DNA from: Viridothelium virens
Taxonomy: Eukaryota; Ascomycota; Dothideomycetes; Trypetheliales; Trypetheliaceae
Direction of reading: 5' to 3'
NCBI GenBank assembly: GCA_010094025.1
Contig: ML991771.1
Location: 744,001 to 808,000 of the forward strand
Length of the DNA stretch: 64,000 nucleotides
A model generated the notes under the pieces. That model saw only the letters and a program-made list of their open reading frames with translations. It was not told the origin of the DNA and made no database searches. The position numbers and the translations under genes are program-made. Positions 22,712 to 31,834 of the stretch are shown here, piece by piece. Position 1 is the stretch's first letter. Every line of letters begins with the position of its first letter.

Positions 22712-22851
22712 CCTTACCGCGGTCGGTGGGTTCCTCAACTGATGATTAATACAATGTTGTGCGGCGTCAAAATAGGCCAACAAGATCATAACAGTAAGGT
22801 TGAATAATATTGTATCAAATACCAGTTGAGGAACCCCCCTCCGCGGTAAGG
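22712..22851. mobile_element. TA-type palindromic MITE, copy B (internally shortened)
   Basis: 140-bp member of the same family: CCTTACCGCGG at the left, CCGCGGTAAGG at the right, both followed inward by GGTTCCTCAACTG-type repeats. The core is shortened relative to the 179-181 bp copies. The right flank is TA, the left is TG, so one side of the target duplication has mutated. It ends only 29 bp from the stop codon of the HeLo gene and so may contribute to that gene's 3' UTR or terminator. Confidence 0.88.
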
Positions 22852-22880
22852 TACGCAATTGACCTCTACATGCGTAGAGT

Positions 22881-23828
22881 TTAGGGTGCTTGAGCACCAC
22901 CGTTGATGAATGAGTGGAAATCCGTGCTTTTCATAACTCCGCCCACCACTCTAGCCTCGCCCTTCGTGACTCCAACACGATAAGACACAACTTGCCCCTT
23001 TGGAGCCGGTTCAAGTTTCGCTCCATCAACGCTTCCTTGAAATACTCGTGAGCGGTCTTCCATCCTCTCAACGAGCCAATCGTATCCTTCTTCTGAGTGC
23101 ACTCTGGACTTGGGTTGGCCATCCGATGTCGTGCTGGGCACTTCCTCCGTGAACTGATGGGAGTCTTTGCGCTCCGCCATAATCGGTCGTGAAGCTTGAG
23201 AGCTTGTTCGACGAGCACCTCGATTAGCACCACTGACTGACTGTGGCTCAGATCCTTTGTTGTTCATTTGTGGTGAAGAGATGGAAGCAGTGTATAATCG
23301 CAGCGAAACGGCTTCCAGGTTTGATATGAAGAATTCAAGGTCGTTAATCAGAATGTCAAATTTCCCTTTATCGCGGATTGCCCAAGAAGTTGAACGCCGA
23401 ACCAACGAGATATTGCAACAATGGCCCAGGAGTCGACGTCCGGGCTTACCTTGGATAGCTCGAGCTGGGCCGCTTCGGTACAGCGAGGCCTTGAACCTCC
23501 ATTTGCGGGGTAGCACACTATACTTGCTTTTCAGCTGCTCAGCATCACCAAAGATACCAGCAATACCCTGCAGGCTTTTGTGAACCACATCCTTTTCACT
23601 GGACCATTGCTCCCGTACTTCTGTATCTTCCTGGCCTCCGTTGTTCACATCGACGGTCCGGCCCCAGGTGTCCAGTCGAGCCTTGAGCAAGGATAATTTC
23701 AAACAAGCTAGCTCGTAATCGCACTCGTAGCTCTTACTTAATTCGAAATATTCCATTAGCTCGACGCAAGTTGAGAACAAAGAAGCCAAAGCAACAGCTC
23801 CCAGCGCCAATCCAACAGGTTCTGCCAT
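22881..23828 (-). CDS. HET-S-like HeLo-domain protein with two C-terminal amyloid repeats
   Basis: 315-aa intracellular protein built like Podospora HET-S (289 aa): an N-terminal HeLo pore-forming domain (about 1-225) and a C-terminal prion-forming region. The N-terminus MAEPVGLALGAVALASLF aligns residue for residue with the HET-s start, followed by SKYSVL and TSWAIRDKGKFD blocks. The tail carries two pseudo-repeats: R1 VERMEDRSRVFQGSV (253-267) and R2 VGVTKGEARVVGGVM (285-299). R2 is close to HET-s VGKGESRV, and the two conserved arginines (261 and 293) are 32 residues apart, against 36 in HET-s. ATG 23828, single exon; a GTAAGC donor-like site inside has no usable acceptor. It faces the gene at 24327 head to head. 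Expected role: cell-death execution at the plasma membrane after amyloid templating. The frame looks whole. Confidence 0.88.
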   Translation of the reverse strand: MAEPVGLALGAVALASLFSTCVELMEYFELSKSYECDYELACLKLSLLKARLDTWGRTVDVNNGGQEDTEVREQWSSEKDVVHKSLQGIAGIFGDAEQLKSKYSVLPRKWRFKASLYRSGPARAIQGKPGRRLLGHCCNISLVRRSTSWAIRDKGKFDILINDLEFFISNLEAVSLRLYTASISSPQMNNKGSEPQSVSGANRGARRTSSQASRPIMAERKDSHQFTEEVPSTTSDGQPKSRVHSEEGYDWLVERMEDRSRVFQGSVDGAKLEPAPKGQVVSYRVGVTKGEARVVGGVMKSTDFHSFINGGAQAP

Positions 23829-24326
23829 TGCAATAGCCTCAAACTTGAAGCAAAAGACTTGAGAGGGGGGCTTCGGGACACGGCGGCCGTAAACAGGGCA
23901 AGGCTAGCCTTCATGTACCTACAGCGCCCTGGCTTTGGCCAAACACAGCCATCGAGACAAGTAGGCCAGCACATATCAAGCGTCCCCAAGCATATGCACC
24001 AAGCTGAAGAGAGCAGTCGAAAATGCACGCGATTTTCCGGCTATCGCGGGCCTGCGCATCTTTCCTCGTGAGGACCCCTGTACCCTAGTCGGTGAGCTCG
24101 GCCGCCCTTCCTGATAAAACCAGCTGTAGTACCGCGAAGACCAAAACTGCTGCCTCGCCGAGCTCTGTCGTCGTACATTGAAAAAGCACAACAGCCAACC
24201 TTCGAATGTGATATGCCAGTACGCGCTCGGCACCGCTGAGATCTCGGTAATGCCACTTTGCTAGGCGTCGACTGTACCTGTGCAGTTGCGCTGAAAGCGC
24301 ACCAAATTGCGCGGCATCAGCGCCAT
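23829..24326. promoter_or_regulatory. shared divergent promoter region of the HeLo / amyloid-motif pair
   Basis: 498 bp between two divergent start codons, so both promoters must lie here. No TATA or named operator recognised. Head-to-head spacing suggests coordinated expression (inference). Confidence 0.55.
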
Positions 24327-25184
24327 ATGACCGGTAATAATCATTATTACATCTTCGGAGAGTCATCCAACGTCGAAAATATAGAAGGCAATGCACGCAC
24401 CTTTCTAGGCCAAGTCCATTCGCCGTCTCCCGTCAATCAAGCCTATTCGCTGCCGCCAAGCATGGCAACTAAAGTCAGAAGCAGCGACGCCGCGGACGAT
24501 CGGAGCTATGACGAAGGAAGTGGTAGGTTCCAACATCCATTTTCTTCTCTCCGAGCCGAGGACCCAGTGTGCTAAGTTTTTCATAAAGCGTCCAATTCTA
24601 GCCAACACAATGAGAGTGTGTCTGCGCTTGCTCAAAGCCTCAATGAGCTGGCTCTGGATCCCGTTTCATTCCAAACCCAACCAGAGGTCTACCCTTCCGC
24701 GACAAACGGGAATAGGGTGGAAGAAAGGCGATGTGAACCGAGGGAAGAACATTATAAAGATTGCAGCAATTATATCCAGAAAGGCGACATTGTCAGAATC
24801 TGGCGCCCCATGAATACAGACGTCCATCTTACTACATTTTTAGTCCTTAATATTCAAGGCACCAACATGATTTGTCTCAGAATCGTGCATCGGGATCCTC
24901 GTGAGGTGGGTTACGGGTTCTCGAAGGACCATGCAAAGCTCAAGGTGGAGAAATATATTCATGGTGCACCCGACTTGTCGCCAAATCAGGATTCCGACTC
25001 GTGTCGTGCTATCATGAATGAGTCGCAGGATATGAAGGAAAATTGCTGGATCAACCTGCTCATTCCTGAGAATATCGACTCACGAAAAGAGTATAAGTTT
25101 GTCCGATGTGGTCAACTTGATGACGATTCGTTTGAGCGGGCTAAAGCGAAGCATCTTCGACTCTACGCAGCGAAATTACGATAA
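24327..25184 (+). CDS. protein with N-terminal HET-s-type amyloid motif and DUF6590-like domain
   Basis: Two exons, 24327-24522 and 24589-25184 (66-bp intron, branch-like GCTAAG, acceptor AAAG), give 263 aa. Residues 16-30, VENIEGNARTFLGQV, match repeat R1 of the neighbouring HeLo protein (VERMEDRSRVFQGSV) at 7 of 15 positions including the key Arg and Gly, placed at the extreme N-terminus as in the R0 motif of Podospora NWD2. The rest is a polar linker (31-100), then a domain with GDIVRIWRPM, FLVLNIQGTNMICLRIVH, DHAKLKV and CWINLLIP that resembles DUF6590; that match is from memory and weaker. No NACHT or NB-ARC domain is present. The acceptor at 24588 is chosen because it keeps the frame; TTCTAG at 24601 would not. 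ATG 24327 is the first ATG in frame. A role as trigger or adaptor for the HeLo protein is inference. Confidence 0.65.
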
Positions 25185-26699
25185 ATGAGCGCGGAGATCC
25201 TCATGTCCGACGTCGAGGTACTACCCACTGCAGTCATCGGAAAGGGCGCGCGGCAGAGGGTCCAAACGATGAGCCCAGTCCTTCGACTTTCGGTCTGGAT
25301 CTGAGTCGACAGCGGCTCCGAAGTCCATATTAGGGCTCCGCTCGTAGAGTTTTTCCTTTACTTTTTTTCTCTGGTTGTACGACCATGGTGGTGGCTCATT
25401 CCTTGTAGGATATTGGATGGATTTTGTTAGGTGGAGTGCTGGGATAGCTGCGTTAACAACAGGTCAGTTCGCCGATCGCTTGCGGTTTGGAATCGGTGCA
25501 GAACCCCTAGACGCGTGGGAGGAAAGCCATAAGTAGCGATGCGTACCTTCATGATCAGCCACTTACCTAAATACACGTACATCTTTGAATCGTGAGGACG
25601 TACTCCGTAACGAGGATATGCAGTTTCAGCCTTGCGAAGACGTTGAGACAAGGTTATTTAGCCACCTTGCAAGTGCGGCGCTGACATAGCCCGCCAAGGC
25701 CCCCTGTTGATGATCACCTACATGTACCGACCGCAGCGTCAGCGCATCTATCACCTAAAAAGGTACCCTTTGCAAATGCCCTCCACTTACAGCCTTGCAC
25801 CCTAGTATTCACAGGTACCGTCCGTCTCTCTGAGTCAATGTAACGTACACATCCAATAATTCAGGCCAGTACTACTTGATCCGGTGTGCTATCTATTCAC
25901 CGATAGCTTAATCAACCTGAGTGTGGGAGACTGCATTTTGAAGAAACCCGACCGTAGAATGAACCCGCTGATGAATCCTTAGACCGACTGCTGGAATATC
26001 CTCGTCTACTGAGATGCATTGGTCCTACAAGATCTCCGCCTGCTGCGGGCCCCACTGTCTTAATGGAATTCAGTAGCTCTGCGAGTGAACCAGGTGATGG
26101 AAATAAATTCCGCTTTACTTCAAGCTGAGCGCCTCCTCACTAATGTCAAGGTCGGTTTCTCAGGATGACGGCATAGTGAGAAAGTCGAAAAAATATGAGC
26201 AATCAAGGGATAAGTGGCGAGTCCTCTACCATCTCGAACACCCCCCTGAACCAGTGGCATATATTTCTTCAGAAACGTCTCCAGGAGGCTCATGCTTATC
26301 CTATGCATGCTCTGTCGAAAAGTGTTGTTTATTACACAGTCCGAACTCAGTACTACCATTTGTTACTCATTGTCATCCTGAACAGGCAAAGGTACATTGT
26401 TTTCTTGTCCCAGTGTTCGCTATCTGTGACGTTTGATGGACTTTCTTATCCCTTTTGGCTCCCGTAAGACACAGATGATCTGTAAAAAGCTATGCCAGTT
26501 TGTGATAACCCTGGCAAAGCCATTCGGTATTCTGCAAGGGCGATGCATAGAACTCAGATGCGGAAGAGCCGGAGATCCCTTCCTGACGGTTGAGACTGTT
26601 TTACACATACGGTATATCACCGTGACTACTATAGGTTTGTCATAATCAAGGCATTCCCTACTCACACTCATCATCAAACAAAAGCCCACTTCGAGGGAG
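25185..26699. other. intergenic
   Basis: About 1.5 kb with only short open frames (up to 97 codons), none recognised. No repeat noticed. Confidence 0.4.
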
Positions 26700-27116
26700 C
26701 TATGCGAAATTGACACCAGTCTTTCTCGGATGCACGGAATGTGACAGTTCCGTACGCATGCATTGGCGATGACGTATCCCAGCCATAATTACATATCGAT
26801 ATGTAAATATCTGGCTGATTCTGTAATGACCACAGTCCAGTGCTGCCAATATGGATAGCCCAAAACTATTGACGTCTCCAAGTCCCATCAGATTTGAGCC
26901 AAACACCAATTCCGCTATTACTTCTACCTTTCTGGGCTTAGTGCATCTCCGGTGAAAGCTTCGGAAAATTTGGCTTTTCACTGGGGCATCAAGCCTATTA
27001 GAAGTGGGAGAACGATTGAAGGTCCACGCAAAAGAGTTGTCTAAAATTACGACAGCCCTATTATCCCTCTGTAGAACAGGAGTTAGAAGGCCCTCCGACG
27101 TCAATTTCGGCCACGA
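26700..27116 (-). pseudogene. possible ankyrin/STAND-type protein fragment
   Basis: Minus-strand open stretch of 139 codons without a good ATG. It contains RSFHRRCTKPRKV, ELVFGSN and GDVNSFGLSILAALDCGHYRISQIF, which reads like one ankyrin-type repeat preceded by a helical segment. Its 5' side runs into MITE copy C within 14 bp, so the element may have cut it off from an upstream part. No domain match is secure; it could also be chance. Confidence 0.3.
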
Positions 27117-27129
27117 CAATTCCTACTTA

Positions 27130-27308
27130 CCTTACCGCGGAGGGAGGTTCCTCAACTGGTAATCAATACAATGTTATTTCAACTTTACTGTTGTGACCTT
27201 GTTGGCCCACGTCAACGCCGACTTAATATGGGCCAACATGGTCATATCAGTTAAACTGAGATAACATTGTATTGATTACCAGTTGAGGAAGCCCCCTCCG
27301 CGGTAAGG
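27130..27308. mobile_element. TA-flanked palindromic MITE, copy C
   Basis: 179-bp full-length member with intact TA duplication (27128-27129 and 27309-27310). Ends are CCTTACCGCGGAGGG and CCCTCCGCGGTAAGG, with the same TTCCTCAACTGGTAATCAATACAATG inner arms in inverted order. Same core orientation as copy A. Confidence 0.92.
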
Positions 27309-27492
27309 TATGCATATGCCCACCCCCGTCTGTTCCACCAATGAAATTGACTGGCGAGAAGATAACGGATTTGAGCTGTGATTTGCCATGGAATATTGGA
27401 AGTTGATCTAAGTGTCTTGCAGTCTCGGGCGCTCTCCCACTGAAGCCTTAAATAGACCATGATCAATTTGATCGAAACTGAATTCCTACTCA

Positions 27493-30123
27493 TCATCCGA
27501 TCTCTTGAGACTTCTGACTGTCATCTGCATAGGGCTTGCGCACCCTCAATTGACCAGACCGTTGGCCACCGATATCCTCTTCAATCTGCACTGCGCTAGA
27601 CTTGGCACCCTGTAGACGCAGAAACTCGCGACAGCGGCGCCCATCCTCGGCATAGACGTCTGCAGGGTTGTTGCCGCACCTTCGGAGTGCTGTTTCAAAT
27701 ACTTCGTCAATCCCATGAGTTATCGCATAGATTGCTGGCGTTGCAACGTGAGTGATAAAGAACGGTCCTTCAAACATGGATTTATCGAACATCCACCTGG
27801 GTGGTATAAAAATATGATGAATATCCGCTCCCAGCTGTATCAGTGTCGTTAAGTTATCGATGCAATACTCCAGCTTGGAAAGTTCCTCGACCGCGTCATC
27901 ATGATACAGAAATATGCCGCGCAAAAGTGCTAGAAGAGGTGACTCCCAAGAGTATATGCTAGAATAAATGCGATTTGGAGCGAACCCAACAACAGCAAGA
28001 AGTCGTACTAAGTGTGGTCTGTGAGAAAACTTTCTCAGCGCATCGTTCGGGTTAATATGATCCGGAAATGGGAACGCATTTCGGTGCAACGTGCCGAACC
28101 ATTCTATCATGAGCTCCGAGTGAGTTGACCATACATCATTGTACACGCTATCCATGTAGTAAGCTGAGTAAAAATCAAGTAGACTCGTGTCACTGGAGCT
28201 TGCGCCGGCCGGTAGGAGTGTCTTAAGCAGATTTGATGCCTGGTCGATATTGACCACGGGGGAATCGTCAGAATCCGAACGGAAATGAGCATAGAGGTAT
28301 GGGAACCCAACCCAATGGTCTATGATGGAAACGCCGGCGCTATTACATCAGTGGGCAATTTCCTCGATATATCTCAGAATACTTACTCATTCGTTCTTGA
28401 GGTGTTCGCACCACTGTTGATGAGAATATGACAAATTTCTGGACGGCATAAAAATGCTGCAGCCTGGCCTTCCAATCAGCCCACTGGAGTTAGAGTCGGA
28501 TAAGACAGATGGCTCACGTGTAAAAGTGTATTCCCCCCTTGGACCTTGATCATTTGGACCTGCTAGACCATTGTCTAGGAGAGAGCGAAGGCCTTCGACA
28601 TTATTGTCCCGAATGCAATCCCAAACTTCAGCGTTGTCTGAGATGATTGGGTACGTCGTAACGAAAGGACAGAGCTGATAGTATCCCTCAGCGACATGCA
28701 AAGTCGAGTAGAGCAGGGAGACGCAATTCCTACGTAGCAATGGACATGAAGGCCAGAAGTCAATCGACACGACCTTGTGTCTTGTGTGCCGCTTTCCGAC
28801 ATATCTGATGCATGTCTCAACCTTTACAAGGATCTTTCCCAGCCAAGACCACTTTCGATGGTACATCCAAATGGACTCTGTTTCAATTCTAGATGCGGGC
28901 CAGTGTGATGCAACGATGTCAGAGTTATTGGCATCTGAGAGTGGCAGATGTTGCGGATCTGTTGTCGAGTAATCGTTGGGGGTCGCTTCAAGGTGAATGC
29001 ACCTATCAACAGGCTTCAGACCAGCCGGACCGGAATATTTCGGAGTAAGTCTGCTGTCGGACGCTTCAAGAAAGCCTGGATATTGTACAAGTCCCGCACT
29101 GAGGTGATCTACAATACTCTGCAACTGTAAATTGAACCGTTCACGACGATCTTGAGATTCCGTGATTGCTTCCGTGACAGGATGTAGCAAGCGTTGAAGC
29201 TCCCACCTAATGACGTGTGAAATTTTCCGCTCGGAGTGGTCGTTGAGAGTAACGCGGGAAGAAGTCGCTGCTGATGTCGTTGCTGTCCAACCGACAAGCT
29301 CCAAGATTTTGTCGAGTTTTGAGGAGAGTTGTTGATTCTCTGAGACCGCAGCTCCGGAAAGACCCTGGCTCGAACTTTGGTGAGCGTCAGCGAATGCAGA
29401 TACCGGCAGCTGGGAACTTAGCAGGTTCGATGGTTCGGTGCCGATAGCCTCAGATCTTGATGCGAGGCTCGTTGGTTGGATGGGGGGTACCGGAAGTCGA
29501 TTGATACTTCCTTCGTTAGTGATGGATTGAATTTGTGAAGAGTCAATTCCCAAAGCTTCTAATTGTCTCCCTTGCACGTGCTGACGGCGACTAGGCACGA
29601 TCACATGTCAGCCATACCAGTGAGAATCTTTGAAAAACATACAGCATGACTACAAACATTGCAGTCTGTAGGCTTTCTCTCCAGCTCTCAACCTTCCTCA
29701 TAAGACTGCATACAGTCTTCTGATCCAATGTCCATTTGACCCTTGATCACAAACGAGTTTTTGTGTCTAGAGGGAGGATTGCTCTGATCTGATCGAGATC
29801 AGTGCGAAGGCCTCGCAGAGACGAGGCGAGAAGGAGCAGATCTCCGTGTGCATCATGGTGTTGATCAGCCTGACCATCGATTACGAGGGTAAAATGCAGA
29901 TAGTGCAGGATCGATTTTAGATTGTTAAGGACTGCCAGAACGTGAGCATTTCAACGATCTAAGATTTAGACGAGGGACATTTACTTGTGACATATTGTTG
30001 AACTTCCTGGGGTGCGCCTTGCACGTTATCGAAGAGTTGATACAGCCTGATGGTGGACTGTAGGGCTGTACCAAGAAGGGCCACCGACGATGAGACTCCC
30101 TCAAGGATTGTGAGTGGTTCCAT
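27493..30123 (-). pseudogene. STAND N-terminal-domain / ankyrin-like gene, probably decayed
   Basis: Exon pieces 30123-29985, 29931-29643, 29590-28387 and 28339-27493 are joined by 52-53 bp introns (47 bp for the last). The start MEPLTILEGVSSSVALLG and RVKWTLDQKTVCSLMRKVESW are typical of the fungal STAND N-terminal (PigL_N-like) helical domain. IRWELQRLLHPVTEAI and a C-terminal ankyrin-like region (VWDCIRDNNVEGLRSLLDNG, LIQLGADIHHIF) follow. Two problems: an in-frame TGA at 29747-29749 inside the conserved N-terminal domain, and a frame mismatch with a TGA (28387-28389) at the end of the third exon. The gene is therefore probably a pseudogene, unless my exon 3/4 junction is wrong or the assembly has errors. 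No nucleotide-binding domain is seen. Confidence 0.5.
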
Positions 30124-31834
30124 CCGTTTACTAGAACAGTCAAAATCTCTTGGTTAATGATGAGGCGGAAAGAGGCAGGCCTCTTCTTAAAAGTCAGCCG
30201 CCAAACGGAGAAGTGATTGCAAAGCTCGCAAAGTCCACTGCCCGAGCCTCCCTGTACTTGGCTGAGAGAGCTGCACGTCAGGTTGCAGAACATGGAAGTG
30301 GAGAACAACGCGACATCGCTACTTCTCAAAGTAGTGTTGAGAACCTTGTAAATTCTTCTACCTCGGGCGGCTCATATGCGTAACGAAAATCGATTTGGTG
30401 GTAGAGCTGAGTCGTAGGTCAAAAGGAGAATGAGATTGCCCATGAAATGTGGAGAGCCTACGTAAATTCCAAGATTTTTTAACGAGCCCATCAATCAACC
30501 AATCACTATAATTGGCACTTCACTAGCCTGATATATGCAGTGTCAGCTATATTTGTGGATTTCAGCTCACGAGCAGAGAAGAAATCGGTACCTAAATGCA
30601 CTCCGTAATCTAAGTACCGCATTCTGCTGAGCACGGGCTACCAGAAGCATTCGAAATAAGGATAGCCAACCATGCAAGTAGCCTAAGCTTCTCCATGAGC
30701 ATTCTAAGCCGTGGTCAAAGAACCTAAGTTGTAGCTGAGTGAAGCTTGAGCCAGTAGCTGTCATGCTCATCATAATTTAGTAGGACTCGAGTCTTGAGCA
30801 GGCATTATTCGTTGAGTTTGCGCGCTGTAAATATACATACATGTTGATTATGAAGACGTGCCAGTCGAAAAAGGTCGCAATATCGTCAAGCTCGATACAC
30901 AGCATGCACGAGCGAAGTAGATTGCAATAAGGTACAGGCTGAGATTCTAGGAAATAACAAGTTTCCGCACTCTCTGAGAGTTGTAGATCATTTTCTCACG
31001 GGACGGTCTAGGATCATTTTGATCACGTGCCATCGTAGCCACCGTACCAGTCAAGCAAGCCAGACAACTCTGGAAAAGGCGATAAAAGTCTTTTGCATAA
31101 GGTCTCACTGACAAGGGAAGGAAGCGAGCAAGTTTCAGTATCATTGTAGTACCTAATTATCAGAGCACAGAGAGTTCATGTAAAGCAAGTGAACCAGTAG
31201 TCCCAAAGACATCACCGTCCTCCAGCATCCTTCCGATATCTGGTACCAGCTACATCATCGGAACAGCAGCCATCTCGATGGTTGCTCGTTCAATGATCAG
31301 ACCATGCCATTAGTGAATGGCCTCAAGCAGTGCCGTCCAAGAGGGGTAGTCGATATGGCTGCGAATTCGACGAAGGCGCCAGTGCAACCTTCGCGCAGCC
31401 TGCATATGAGTGTTCGTGTAGTAGGAGATGTTATCCGACAAGAGCGCCAAGAGTGCGTTCTGAAAAGAATTTGATTTGTGATCCTTGTGTTTGTGCGCGT
31501 GAGCGCTTGGCGATTTGCCAATGAAAAGAGGAGGAAAAATCAGTGTCGACCGTTGAGCTACTCAACGCCCATGTAATTGTGTGTACTTGTCAGGAAACCA
31601 GTGCAAGCAATAGGTGAATAAGGTGAAACCGGTCATCGTCGCTCGATGGTGTTGTGCATGTGTCTACAATATCGAAAATCCAGCGAAGAGAGAATAGCAA
31701 ATCGTACAATGCAGTGTCGATAAAGAAAAAAAGACAGTTCAGCTTCCATTGTCATGGCTACTCAGAGTGATGATGTTGATGATGGGCACTTTGCTGAAAG
31801 CCTTGTCGATTGCACATTGTCGTTATGTGGTCGT
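30124..31834. other. intergenic
   Basis: About 1.7 kb; only short open frames, none recognised. The right end is probably the 3' UTR of the gene ending at 31835. Confidence 0.4.

Noticed and set aside
23380-23460. Possible intron in the HeLo gene (GTAAGC donor)
   Set aside because: No acceptor before the conserved TSWAIRDKGKFD block; the uninterrupted frame aligns with HET-s.
26143-26467. Overlapping plus-strand frames of 90-97 codons
   Set aside because: No homology, no coding-like composition, and both are broken by the next stop without splice support.
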